Assembly (NCBI GenBank): GCA_020466095.1
Contig: CM035807.1
Location: forward strand, 81,201,666 to 81,265,665
Length of the DNA stretch: 64,000 nucleotides
Direction of reading: 5' to 3'
DNA from: Chlorops oryzae
Lineage: Eukaryota; Arthropoda; Insecta; Diptera; Chloropidae
The stretch's first letter is position 1, and every line of letters starts with the position of its first letter. A program made the translations under genes and the position numbers. The notes beneath the pieces were generated by a model. It did not search any database. It was not told where the DNA came from and was given only the letters and a program-made list of their open reading frames with translations. Shown piece after piece: positions 10,891 to 22,447 of the stretch.

Positions 10891-11109
10891 AGGTTACTCT
10901 AGGTTAGATTAGGTTAGGTTATAGGTTAGGTTAGTTATTTTAGGTTAGGTTAGGTTATTTTAGGTTAGGTTAGGTTTAGGTTAGGTTAGGTTATTAGGTT
11001 AGGTTAGGTTAGGTTAGGTTAGGTTAGGTTAGGTTAGGTTAGGTTAGGTAAGGTAAGGTAAGGTAAGGTAAGGTAAGGTAAGGTAAGGTAAGGTAAGGTA
11101 AGGTAAGGT
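10891..11109 (-). repeat. (TTAGG)n-type SINE tail
   Basis: About 220 bp of 5-bp repeats. Up to about 11046 the unit is AGGTT, the same as TTAGG by rotation. After that it changes cleanly to AGGTA until the SINE body begins. Several short interruptions (ATAGG, TTATT) occur in the outer part. Read on the minus strand this is the 3' tail of the adjacent SINE. TTAGG is the usual insect telomere repeat, but Diptera lack it as a telomere, and position and context show a SINE tail. Confidence 0.85.
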
Positions 11110-11305
11110 TAGTGTGGCTGCAACCATTAAGGATGACACACTTAGGCCTCACATGGACCAGTTGTGATACCACGAAAAATGGGAAAAGAAAGAAAAACAG
11201 CAACAGGAAAAAGGACACAAACATCCACGACCTGCGATGGGAGTTGAACCCAGAGCCTCTCGCTTTGTGATTTGGCATCTCAACCAACTACGGCACAGAG
11301 GCCGT
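11110..11305 (-). mobile_element. tRNA-derived SINE, copy 1
   Basis: Read on the minus strand it begins with a tRNA-like head. The A box TGCCGTAGTTGG (11284-11295) is one base from consensus and the B box GGTTCAACTCC (11240-11250) is one base from consensus, about 33 bp apart as in a tRNA gene. A non-tRNA body (TCGTGGATGTTTGTGTCC, a T-rich stretch, GTGGTATCACAAC, GTGTGTCATCCTTAA) follows, then the pentamer tail at 10891-11109. Copies at about 22249-22447, 51300-51655 and 60776-60990 share the same order. It would be transcribed by RNA polymerase III and moved by a LINE in trans (family knowledge). Confidence 0.85.
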
Positions 11306-11329
11306 CCCTGCGACGCTTAGAATATTTCC

Positions 11330-11391
11330 TTTCCCTGCGGGGGAAAAATTTTGGGTCGAAAATTCCGGCAGTATTTATTTAGAATCAGCCT
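11330..11391 (-). repeat. MITE family A, terminal fragment
   Basis: The complement of the right end reads AGGCTGATTCTAAATAAATA, matching the terminus of the family at 3639, 5477 and 55546. Only one end survives, directly beside the SINE. Confidence 0.45.
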
Positions 11392-12391
11392 GTATATTCT
11401 TGACAAAGGTGAATAAAAGCCATAGGTGTATGAAGCTCATAAAAACCGCAATCTTTCGACTTCAACCGTCAGGCGAATTTTTTTTTATCACAAAATAGCG
11501 ATTGGTCATGTAACTATCAGAGGTGAGAACTTGAGTTAGGTAGGTCTATGATATGAAAAGCAATACTTTTTTCCCAGTGTACCAACTCAATATGAGTCTG
11601 TACGACGAAAATCGTCCATTGCAATCGAATGACCAAACGAAGAAGTAACAACAAATGAATCATTGATTGCCTTAATATATTTGAATGGGGCATATACGAG
11701 CGCAGCGTGTAATCGTGCCGGAGTTTGTAAAATTTAATTTGACTGCCACAAGTGATGCACTCTCGTCGCGGACAGCCGCCACGTCAATTGATGATTTCGT
11801 TTCATTGGACGTTCGCCAACAACTGGCTTCACGTGCACGGGGCACTTAGAGTTCGGGGAGGAAAAGAAAAAATCGCATGCATCCAACAGCGAACTTGAAC
11901 TCTGACAGGGTCAGTTGGACTTTATTGACTGACTGCTGTGATTTTCGCTTGTGGTTTAGAGCATTAAAAATTTGCTTGATTTGCAGCGCAATTTCTTACC
12001 TTCTTCTCCTTCTTCTTTTCCTTCTCCTTCTTCTTCTTGGAAGATGCACTGTTTTTCGCTTTAAATTTTTTTTGCTCCTTTTTCTGGTGAACTTTGCTAT
12101 GCTCTGAACCTGCTTCCGCGCTTCATTATAAACACCATTGCCGGTTGGTTGTTGCACTATGCCACCATTGATTATTTTCATGATCAGGGAAGCGATCTAT
12201 AATCGTAGAGCTTTCTTTCTCTCCTTTATTTCTTTTTTATAAAAATGTCAATAGCAAATCACTTAATTTGTTTGGCAATTTTCACAGCGTGAATCGTTTT
12301 TCATCGGCAATTTCAGGATTTTTTCGTTATATTTTATTATTTAGTTCAGACGTGGGAAAATGTCGAACTATGCTTGATTTTATATAGGTGC
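11392..12391. other. Intergenic, no gene seen
   Basis: No coding or RNA gene recognised. A TTC/CTT-rich tract at 11999-12041 produces a spurious arginine- and lysine-rich frame on the minus strand. Confidence 0.5.
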
Positions 12392-12397
12392 TATAGC

Positions 12398-12521
12398 CAA
12401 AGAGTATAACATTAGTAAAGAGCATGCAATTTGCACTTTTCGGCATTAGCCCATCGAAAACTACGATTCGCCAATGAAAATTGCAATCGTAGTTTGCTCT
12501 TTACTAATGTTATACTCTTTG
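12398..12521. mobile_element. Foldback MITE with perfect 27-bp arms
   Basis: A 27-bp arm at 12398-12424 (starting CAAAGAGTATAACATTAGT) has an exact inverted copy at 12495-12521. Inside it a second perfect 10-bp inverted pair, AAACTACGAT and ATCGTAGTTT, flanks the centre. The match continues weakly to TAG outside both arms. There is no coding capacity. The arms are identical, so insertion is recent or the arms are conserved. Confidence 0.75.
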
Positions 12522-14095
12522 ACTAAAATCAATATTTATGAGAGAGTGCACTATATGGCCCACATGATCTCAAGCAAGAACCGTCCAATTTGGATTTAGC
12601 GATTCCATATAGAAGAAATCGTTTGTGAATCGGTAAATCTATCGATAACGATAGTTTTTTGCCTTGGAAAAAATAAGAATGCCATATAAGCAAGGCAATC
12701 GTGATATCATTGATTCGCAACAGCGTATTTGACGGGGGATCGATGGGACCATACCCCTCTCTTAGAGACGGAATCAGATTGAAAATCGAGCCATAAGTCT
12801 AAATCTACTTTAATTGTGAACTAAAAAAAAAAAATTTGGCCCCCTTCCTCATAGCCTGGATTAGGCCCTTTTGATTCGTATCACTCGAAGAGAAAATTCG
12901 AAAAGTTAATCGCTCAAAATGCACTTTACATGGCTAATTTAAAGGTTTTATAGCGCACAGCTGCAGCATGCTGCGTTCTGTATAATTTTCCCTGCAACAA
13001 ATGAAACAAATGAAAGGGGGAAAAGAACATTGCATCCACTTATGTATGTATGGGGATAGAGCGTTTGCAGCTAACACCCAAATTGACAGCAAGACACGAG
13101 CGCATTCAAAATTTTATGTGCGAACCGAGAGACGTTTGACATGCGAGCGGCATGGCACACACAGACAGAATTCCACCGAAGCGCATGAAGCATCAAGAGT
13201 GGTGAAGAGGCAATCGGAAATGAAAACAGTTGCAACAACTAATTAAAAGGTGTTCGTTGCACGCTGCCAAAAAAAAGGGGTTGAGCAATGCGCCTTCAAA
13301 AGAAGGGCCATACGCAAGGTGGGAGGTGTCACATGTGATAAAAGTCAATCAGATAGCGAGAGGGAGAGGGGGAGGGGGAGAGAGCGTAAGAATGAAGGAG
13401 ATTAAGCTACAACTTCTTTGTGATAGCAGCTACGTTAAGATAAATGTTTTGAAATAAATTTTTATTTCATTTTCGAAACTCTTAAGACGTCTTTTCGGAT
13501 GACACCTTTTAAAGCTTTATTGCGCGATCGTCTGTGATGTCTAAATGATCACAACTAACAGTAGTGATCTTGTCGTTGTCACTGCCGCCAAAGATGACGA
13601 TCGTGTCAGTGATGACGGCCATTTTTGTCAACATGTCGCAGCATTGCGGGGTATTAGTCGAAGAATTCTCATCTTAATCGTTTAAGGTATTTAAAATTGC
13701 CTTTTCTTTTACAGCTGGGATTGATTGAACTGATCGTGTGTTTTTGTGTGCGCCATTGGCATTGGCATTGCAGTGGCGGCGGCGGCGGCTATTTAGGATT
13801 ATTTAAAGTATTCGATATCTTAGCATAACGACGGCTTGTGCTGATGGATTGTCAATTTTCAGTTTTTATAGCTTTTTCCCATTGAATTTGGATTATAGAC
13901 ATTTCTTTATTTGCACAGGTATTTGGAGTTAAGTTTTACTAGAGCCACATTTATTGCATTTGCTATTATCGTGGCGATGTATCCATAAAGAATTAACGAT
14001 ATTTATATGATCTTGTTGAAATTCATGCTTACAGGTCCACATCAGTGGTTTTTATGCTCATTTGAATGCAGCAATCAGCCTTTTTATTGGCTTTA
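12522..14095. other. Intergenic, no gene seen
   Basis: No gene recognised. It contains a purine-rich GAGGGGGAG-like run at 13357-13384 and a GGC repeat near 13773-13787. Confidence 0.5.
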
Positions 14096-14300
14096 TTTTT
14101 ATATCCCCACGTGAACAGCGTATATTGGTTTTGTTAGGTTCTTGTATTAGATAGAAGTAAGTTCAGCGAGTATAGAAAAACATATATATTCTCAATCAGG
14201 ATCGAAAACTGAATCGATTTAGATATTTTCGTCTGTCCGGCTATTGTGTGATCTCCTTCGAAACGGCTGGAAAAATCACTTCAAAATTTGGCCCGCAGGA
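14096..14300 (+). mobile_element. mini-me-like retroposon, short copy
   Basis: It shares with 7095-7775 a TA-rich stretch, the core TCAGGATCGAAAACTGAATC at about 14190-14225, a reduced GTCTGTCC tract, and the following ATCTCCTTCGAAACGGCTGG. The copy is short and eroded, and both ends are approximate. Confidence 0.6.
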
Positions 14301-16865
14301 TGATACAGAATTCGTCCTTTCTTGTGAATACCCCTATACTTACAAAGAAAAAAGGACGAAGATAGTTTCATGTATTCAGGAAAGACAAGGGAACTCATAA
14401 AATGATTTCTACAAACAGAAGCTTAGAAGAATAGAGCGTGGTTTTTTCGCCATCACACCCTATAGGGTGACAAAATAAACTAGGACTTAATTTCAGTTTG
14501 TGAATAATTATCATAAGAAGTGTCCTATGAAATATCATCATGCATGCTGAATCCAAAATGGCGCCTCCGCCATAAACGAATCTGTCAGGGTAAATCTTCC
14601 TCCTTGGATACTGTCATATTATTCGATAAATGTTTTTATTTGGACTGATTTTATTTAATCAAATATTCAATATAATCATACAATTTAAGCGAAAATTCAC
14701 AGACATTGATAGTTTTTCTTTAAAATTGTTTGAAAAAAAATTGTGAAACACCCTTAAACGCTTAGAACACCCATAAATATCCATTTCGAATTTTATTATC
14801 TTCATCTCATTAGATCGTTTGAAGTCATTTTCGCTAAACATAAGCCCGCCTAGATGCTATAAATATGGCTATAAAATGAGAAATCCTCTTCTCATCTTTT
14901 TTATTCACACCTCGTGAAGGTTTTCTCTTCTCCATAATATCATCCACTACTCCATTAAATCCAATATATGCAATTGTCATACAGAAAGAAAAAAAAAGAA
15001 TCCAATAAATTTTATCGATCCTCTAACCCAAATGGATTCTAAGAACACCACAAAAAGATCTGCTAGAAAGAAAACTCATTTAAAACTACCCCCGGGTGAT
15101 GAAGACAATTAAATATTCGTGATTTAACAATCATTTTGCGATGCTCCAAAACAGCAAGCAAAAAAAAAAAAAAAAAAAAAAAAAACAAGAATTGAATATG
15201 GTACAGGCAAAAGAAAGCAAGTATACGAAGATTTCGCGATAAAAATCGAGCACTGTTGACGCACAACTAGAGGGTCAAGAAAGTAAGGAAATTTGTCTTA
15301 AGACAACGAAGACGCAGCGGTTCATCACGAATTCGGTTTGTACTTAGCCTGAACAATAAAATTTACTGCTTTCGAATCTTTCAAACTCATAGACTCTCTA
15401 CGGCACTGTCAAGACTCTTCAACTGCTAAGCGAACAGGTTACGTGGCCAACGTTTTTCGAGCAATTTGTGAATTTGCCTATCAATAAGCGATCGATGTTC
15501 ATTGGGTCGATGCTTCTAAGGAATTGCGCCAGTTAGTTGTTACCAGGTACTACTATGTATACCAACAGAGGTAGTCACAGTATTTTTGGCTTAAAAGAGT
15601 TAATAAATACAAAATAGACTACCATTTCATATAGCTACTACCATTCCATATTGAAGCTTTCTTTCATGATGCGCTTTTTGCGTAGCCAAAAGGCAATCAA
15701 ATTCGCTTGCGGTCAAGTTCATGCTTCAAATGGTATAAAATCGAAGAAAGACAAAAAGCCAAGAAACAAAACAAAAAAAAAAAGAGACGAAAAAAGACGC
15801 CTCAATCAGTTTCAAATCAGGTGTAATAATTCTTATTTGTAACGCTCTTTTTTATGAGTTTCGCTGTCGCTTCAGTCTTCGTTATTTCCACATTATTCTG
15901 TTACTATTTTTTTTTCTTTCCCTTGTTGGAATAGCCTTTTGCGATCACTTTTCGACTACTTTGACTGGGAGTTAACCTCCTTTTCTCTATATTAACTTGA
16001 TTCTTTCTCTTTGTATGTCTACAGCGTTCAATAACAAAAAAAGAAGGCTGCACGATTCTTCACGATTTTTGATTGATCGTGCATAGTAAACTCCCAATTC
16101 ATCGTGATACATTCGGGCGATCAGGCAAATGATTCAAAGTTGTGACTAACTAAAAAGCTGGCATGCCCACAAATGTGCAGAAAGCACTAAAAAATGGAAT
16201 AAAATAAATCAAAATCTTTTTATTTCCACCATTCAGGTCCGATGGGATCAATTAGCCGATCGCAGTGACAAAAGCTGCACTTGAATTAATTCCGTGCAAC
16301 AGAAGGAGAACTTGAACGACTTTTCAATTAGCCGAAAAAAACCCTCAGTGTTTTCTTTTTCCTTATGAATTATCAAAAAATGATTAATGAAATTAATTGC
16401 CGAAATGTTTTTACACTTGAATTTTATTATTTTTTTTTTTTTTAGATCGAATGATCACAGCATTCCACATTCCAACGCAAAGAATTGGAAATATTTGCGG
16501 TATAATATCTCAAAATCACAGACGATGAGAGTGCGAGCAAACGACAACTTTAAGGGACCTTCGCCTGTTTGAGCGCAGTAAACGGCAAATCAATCGTTAA
16601 GTGAAATCAATGAATATGTGACATTAAAATAAAACCCAACACAAAACACAGTAATGACTCTAAGATGGACTTCGCCTACGTCAGTCAGTCTTACCGTAAG
16701 TCTCAAATTTTTATAATTTTTTTTTTGTCCTATAGATATGCCTATGGATTCATGACAAATACCTGGGCATGTCGTACTGTCTCGCGGTCACAAACGAGAT
16801 CAGGACACGGCATCGAAAAAATTTTATTACTCATACGACACAACGGGTCGGTCGGTCGCATCCAG
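14301..16865. other. Intergenic, no gene seen
   Basis: No gene recognised. It includes the 14-bp palindrome CACCCTATAGGGTG at 14456-14469 and a poly-A run at 15162-15185. Confidence 0.5.
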
Positions 16866-16905
16866 TCGCGTCGAATCGAATCGAATCGCGTCGCGTCGCG
16901 TCGGA
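16866..16905 (+). repeat. Pentamer microsatellite (TCGAA/TCGCG)
   Basis: Eight in-phase 5-bp units starting TCG: TCGCG, TCGAA three times, TCGCG three times, TCGGA. Confidence 0.8.
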
Positions 16906-17261
16906 TCAAGAGGCAGAATCGATGCCTTGACAGTTATTAATTGCAAATCTGTATCCGCTTAATTCATCGCTTATAAATGACAACACTTTCCGTTGATGGT
17001 GTTGACGATGCTGCATGGTTCCCCTTATTTTTTTCTCCGTTTTTTTTTTTTATTTTTTCTTGCTTGCTGTGATTCGGTCGCGATCGCGCTTCATTCGTTT
17101 TGCGCCATGCAAACAACCTGTAATCACGAAAGAACATGTGTCGCACTGTATGTATATGCATTCAACTTTTTTCCTTTCTTTCTTTAAGGTCTGCTTGGGT
17201 TATTTCTTTTCGTTTGAAATTATTGGTTTTAATCGATATAAATTCGAACTCGGTTTCCTTT

Positions 17262-17327
17262 CTCTTCGTCTCGTTACGTCTCGTCCTGTCTTGTCTTGTT
17301 TCATGTCGTTTCGTTGCGTTTCGTTTT
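17262..17327 (+). repeat. Degenerate pentamer microsatellite (GTCTC/GTTTC)
   Basis: About thirteen 5-bp units, mostly beginning GT with T at the third or fourth base, in continuous phase (GTCTC, GTTAC, GTCTT, GTTTC, GTTGC). Confidence 0.7.
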
Positions 17328-19100
17328 GAAGGCGATTTTATTTTTAATTTATACGCCTTGTTGCATTCCATTGACACTGATCATCGTCATCGCAATGAAA
17401 AATGGCTTTTTACTTAAAATTTTCTACTCATTCCTTGAATTCGATATGAAAAGTGAATGCTTGATTGTCTTATTTTCTGCCGTTTCTGGGTCTGTAAGGC
17501 AAGGCTTATCGGCTCCTTGAGTTGACATCGACGCGAGGTGTTTCAGCGAGTTTTTCGTTTGGTTTTATTTTTTGTGTTTTTGTTTTGTTTCTTTCTGGTT
17601 TTGCATTCAGTCGAAAAACTTAGATGAAATCTCAGTTGTACTAGCTTCAGAGAGAAAATTTCGAGCTTTTTGTGTTAAACTTAATTTCCAGTTAAAAGCT
17701 GATGTCAAGGTTTGGGCTTTGAGTGACAAAATACCATGGAAATTCTTTGGAATTTCATATGCGATTTTGGGGATTCAAGGCTTCAACTATCTAGAAGTGA
17801 TCTTTATAATTTTAAAACAGACACATAAAACGAGGCAATAAATCTTTGGTTCCCGAATAAACTTTCTGTCCATCAATTATAGAATCTCGCCAAGGTAATC
17901 ATGGAGCGAAAGAAACTGTGTCACAATTCTCAACAGTTCAGTGGACATTGCGCATTGTAGTAAAAAAGAAAAAACTACCTTCAAAAGCTTTCATCTCACT
18001 TTCCAAACAACATCGAAATGGTTCACATTTGAGCTGCAAAATAAATAAATTCGGACCGTATACTCTTAAAACTTTTTCTCACAATTATTTCGAATTGCTT
18101 TTCAAAGTTAGAATCAGAATCAAATTGTTGTACAGAACTAAACGCCCTAACCGTTAAAATTAACACAAAAAATCAAAGCCAGTAGACTCGATTCAATGAA
18201 AATATATATGGCCCAAGGCGCGGCAATTGTACAACGGAATCGAATAAATAAATAAGCCTTGATCCAATAGAAGCTCTTGAATGCATTCGCAAATCAAAAT
18301 CATGAATAATCAAATCAAATAACAAAACTTTGGCCATTTCGTTATAAAAAAAAAAAAAAAAAAACTAAGATATCAATGAATATCCTGCGGGCTTTCAAAA
18401 CGTTGAGCGCCAATTTTCAAAGACGCCAAAAAACAAAACAAAAAAATACAAAAGGCACACTTGGCACCATTCTCAAATCGATATTACTAGCCTTACCAAT
18501 AATCTTGATTTTTAAATCATACGCGCATAAATAATCAAAAGTCTAAGTCGTAAATTAGTTCTACCAAAGACTTTTTTTCCTAGATTTTCGAATGTAATTT
18601 ATAAGATAACAGCAAAAGTGTTTTAACCAGCCGAAATGTACGAATTGCCGCCGTCAATTCTTTCACGAAAAAAAGGTTTTCAAAATAAAATTCAAATAAA
18701 TATTAAAACAAAAGCCACCGTAACGAACAGGCGCCAAGTTCTCTTTAATTCAATGAAACCATTTTTTCAACTGAATGAATCAATATGAATTTTGCCCTCG
18801 GTGATTTTTGAATTGTGAATTAGGAAGAAAAAAAAAATTTCGCTTTGAACTCTGAAAGACTGAATCATCGTCATCTTCATTGGTATCTATCGGTCAGTCA
18901 GTAGGCTAAGTGAGTAGTAAATCGTTTATGAAGCACGTGTTCTAAAATGAATCCCTTGTTTTGGTTCTGTTTTTAAAATTTTGAGGTACATCTTCTGATT
19001 TTTAGGAAGATCTTGTAACGAGGTTCATTCGTTTTTGTGATAGAGAGGTAAACAGAGTGAAGGTATGTATTCTGGCTGGCCAATCAGTGACTTCTTTTTT
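17328..19100. other. Intergenic, no gene seen
   Basis: AT-rich with a poly-A run at 18346-18364. No gene or clear element recognised. Confidence 0.5.
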
Positions 19101-19141
19101 ACCCGACGTTTCGGCGATTTTATTTCGCCATCTTCAGGGGT
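19101..19141 (-). ncRNA. Hammerhead-ribozyme-like core, Penelope-type
   Basis: On the minus strand the segments occur in order: ACCC, CUGAAGA (fits the conserved CUGANGA box), a hairpin GGCGA/UCGCC with an AAUAAAA loop, GAAAC (conserved GAAA), GUC, then GGGU. ACCC can pair with GGGU as a 4-bp stem I, the hairpin forms stem II, and the self-complementary ACGU in GAAACGUC fits the minimal stem III of dimeric Penelope-like-element ribozymes. Predicted cleavage would follow GUC. One deviation is an extra U between CUGAAGA and stem II. No Penelope reverse transcriptase lies nearby, so this is probably the surviving end of a truncated element. Activity is untested. Confidence 0.55.
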
Positions 19142-19374
19142 TTCGTTTTTATTTCTTTTAGCTAAAAAAATATCAAAACATTATTTAATATTAATACAAA
19201 AACTATACAATTTGAACTTACATTTAAAAACAAACGTACACGTTCATTAACTATTGCTCCAAAGAAGTGGATAGGTTTTTTCTTGAAACATAAGTACCAA
19301 AAAACCCAGAGTCCAATATGTCTCACAGAATTCTCTTCACAGTTCGATAAAAATAAAAAATGTACATGAAACAA

Positions 19375-19625
19375 TAAAAAATATAATAAAAAAATACAAG
19401 AAAAAAAATGAAAACATTTTTTTTAAATAAAAAAATAAAATAAAAAATTTCTTTTAAAAAAAAAATTTTTTAATAAACAAATAAAATTTTTATTTTAAAT
19501 ATGAAAAATAAATAAAAATGTAAAAAAAATAAAAAAGAATAAAATAAATGCTTTTAAATTTAAAAAATAAAAAAATTTAAAAATAAAATAATTTTTATAA
19601 AATTTAAAAAATAAATAAAAATTTG
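19375..19625. repeat. Extreme A/T low-complexity tract
   Basis: About 250 bp made almost only of A and T in short runs (AAAATAAAATTTT-type). It lies some 230 bp from the hammerhead-like motif. It may be an eroded element tail or a simple A/T desert; nothing codes here. Confidence 0.7.
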
Positions 19626-21766
19626 AGAAAGGACAACATAATCATTAACCAATTAATAGCGCATTACAGGAACGTCTTGATCGTACGAATTATATAAAAA
19701 TGTTTCCTTCTTGATAAAATTTACCTTGTGCTACTTACCAACTTAAAAAAATTTATATTGTGAAAAGCGGAAAACTCACTGCCAATATCTAGTTAGCGAA
19801 TCACTATTATTATTACTATTATTATTTTTTATTGTTATTGGCATTTTCTAATAATTTTTTCTTAAAAAATTTTTTGCAGAGTCTGCTGGTCAAAATATCA
19901 TAATGCGGCTGCAAATCATTATCATTACCATCGTGCGCTGATTTCGCTTCAGAGATTCTTTTTTATTGCCAAGCTCAGCTGCAGGTTAAAGTTCAAACGT
20001 TTCAATAGCACCCACTCTCTGTCTGTCTGGCTTTTATTGACTTTGATGGGTTTATTACGCTACAAATATAAATTGGACAAATGCATTGTTCGTGCACCGA
20101 TGAAAAAAGGTAATGTTTCTATTAGCCTAATGAAAAGAAGCCATCAGTAGACAAAGTACTTAGGCATTATCATTAGCATTAAAGGCGAAAGAAATATTTC
20201 CGAAAATAGCAGCAACATTTCGTGCTGTTTTTGACACAAGTAACGCACATAATACATCATTGCTTTAGCTACAAAAAAAAAAAATATATATATATATATT
20301 AATGTACAGTATAATATTCTTTTCAATTTCTATTAAGAAATACCTTCTTCTAACTCAAGTGCTTTGCTATGTTTTGTTTTGTTTTGTTATGCTTTGTTTT
20401 GCGTTGCGTTGCTTTGTGTCGCACATATGGTACTTGGGATGATTTAGTAGCTACAATCGGTCATAGTTTCTCTCCTTCTTTCGCATTTTTTCCGGATGAA
20501 TAAACCACACCCCGATACACTTAACTGAATTTCAAGATCTGTAGGAATCATAAAGTAAGTGTATTTTATCGCTTTTCGGTGAATACCACATTTCAATGGA
20601 CATCTCCCTACGTCTTCATCATCTTTTAATCAGCGTTTCAACATTAAAGAAAAATATATCAATAAAAAAATTTATATATTTTTATATGGGCGGCATCACT
20701 TTAATGTCAGCTTTGGCGCTTCTAATGCGGCATACATCATCAGACGAGTACATAGCTCCATGCACACATACAGACATACATATGTATGTACATAAGACAT
20801 ACCTTTACGGATTTAACGCTTGTGCATTTGTTTACTCATTTCGATGAGGCGCAACACTTAATGAATTACGACATTTTGAAATTATTTATTTATACGGTAC
20901 GGTAGCGTGAGAAATGCTAGTGACTCTACCATATCGAATCCGGACACCCACATGCCGGCAATATTATTTCATTTCTTCACTTTGGCGCTTATCATAATTA
21001 TTCACTTAACTCCTTTGTCACGTGTGTCTGCCAGGCGCTTTTATAGTGTTTTTCGTCAATTTTGCGTTAAATTCGAGTGCAACATATTTACGCCACCGGG
21101 CCACAATTCAACACCATTCTCCAGACTCTCCCACCCCTTTGCTTTCAAGCCTTTTATTGACTTAGTGCTGTCGCTTTTGTTATTATTATAAAATTTCGTT
21201 TTTCCATCACTGCTTAGCCTGCTCTGTTCTCGTTAATTAAGTAGTTCATTAGTGTTTGTTTTTATGGTGCTTAATGTGTTTACTTTTCATACCCATTTTT
21301 TTTGTTTGTACCCTTTAGTTTTGGTAATTTCTGCCACGTATTGTTCCGCATCCTGCTCGGTGCATTAGAGTTGCGCACACTTGCGTAATTATGGACATGT
21401 GCGTGGGGCGTTTTCATTTCAGTTTTGTGAGAAAAAATTATCACTGATTGTAAGCAGGAGACTTAGTTGCTTTGATTGGACTTAGAGTTTAATATATTTC
21501 GAACACATACAAAATAAGGTATTTATCGACATTTTGCTAATTTGCTTCATTTCAGCACACTTATGGGATTACGGAAAAATGGAGCAAGTCCAAAGTTGAG
21601 TTATACGGAAGGGTTGGTTTCATTGTGCTCTACAGAAACAACTATTCTATTTACGGAGTCATTTTTCATTGGCGGCACTGTCATAGTGATGTCTAGGCTA
21701 ATCAGGCAATACTTCTGGATCCTAAAACGGATAAAAATGACCAATTCTGTAATATGAAAGGATTTA
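19626..21766. other. Intergenic, pentamer tract inside
   Basis: No gene recognised. Bases 20361-20422 are a phased 5-bp repeat (GTTTT, GCTTT, GCGTT). A short (TA)n run lies at 20283-20300. Confidence 0.5.
20361..20422 (+). repeat. Pentamer microsatellite (GTTTT/GCTTT)
   Basis: About twelve in-phase units starting G and usually ending TT: GCTTT, GCTAT, GTTTT, GTTAT, GCGTT, GTGTC. Confidence 0.75.
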
Positions 21767-21930
21767 CTACGCTTCTTCTGCTTGCGTTTTTAAATGTCCC
21801 GGTAGCGGGGTCCGCAAAAAGCGACCAGTTCCTCTATTTCGTTCTGTCGGTTGCATTTTCCTAGGTAAGTCCTATAGCCTCGAGGCGCCTCACTTTATTG
21901 TGTCCATCCAACGCTGTTTCGGACGCTCTC
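21767..21930 (-). mobile_element. RTE-like LINE, 3' end fragment
   Basis: On the minus strand this matches the 3' part of the LINE at 25331-26115. It shares CGTCCGAAACAGCGTTGG followed by ATGGAC, then a CTATAGGACTTAC block, GCAACCGACAGAA, GGACCCCG, GGGACATT and an AAGAAG-type terminus. The C-terminal protein motif RPKQRWMD can still be read. It is a 5'-truncated copy, as is typical of LINEs. Confidence 0.7.
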
Positions 21931-22248
21931 ATTGTCAGCAAAAGAACTTTCTACGATTAGTAAGAATTAAAGTATTTAAGACGTTATTCTGGTGTGAACG
22001 CATAAATTTTTCCTCTTTTTGAGGATTTTTTTGAAGGTTTCGATTTCAAGAGCAGGCCACGTTGTTTAGGGCACGTCGCCGATTACACTAGTTAACAGCA
22101 TTCATTCCACAGTAGATCTAAATGAAATTTTCTTATGGACTTTGGCCTTCTTAACGCGAAAAAAATATTTTAAAAATTTGCAATTAATTTTTGAAACAAA
22201 GTTTTTTTAATTGCATCATCGAATTTGAGCAAATTATCCCATTTTTTG

Positions 22249-22447
22249 ACGTCTATGTGCCGTAACTGGTTGAGATGCCAACTCAGAAGCGAGAGGCTCT
22301 GGGTTCAACTCCCAGCTGAGGTCGTGGATGTTTGTGTCTTTTTTCTGTTTTTCTTTGTTTTCCCATTATTCATGGTATCACAACGGGCCCTTCAGAGACC
22401 TCAGTGTGTCATCCTTAATAGTGGCAGCCACACTAACCTAACCTAAC
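22249..22447 (+). mobile_element. tRNA-derived SINE, copy 2
   Basis: The A-box region is at 22258-22269 (TGCCGTAACTGG) and the B box GGTTCAACTCC at 22302-22312. They are followed by the family body (GTCGTGGATGTTTGTGTC, GGTATCACAACGGGCCC, GTGTGTCATCCTTAA) and a short AACCTAACCTAAC tail. The tail holds only about three units, against about forty in copy 1. Confidence 0.85.

Noticed and set aside
10891..11109. Possible interstitial telomere (TTAGG array)
   Set aside because: It is the tail of a SINE, other SINE copies carry short versions, and flies do not use TTAGG telomeres.
14456..14469. CACCCTATAGGGTG palindrome
   Set aside because: A single short palindrome with no further structure or context.
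22258..22312. Possible functional tRNA gene
   Set aside because: A and B boxes are present, but the arms do not close into a tRNA and the SINE body follows directly.
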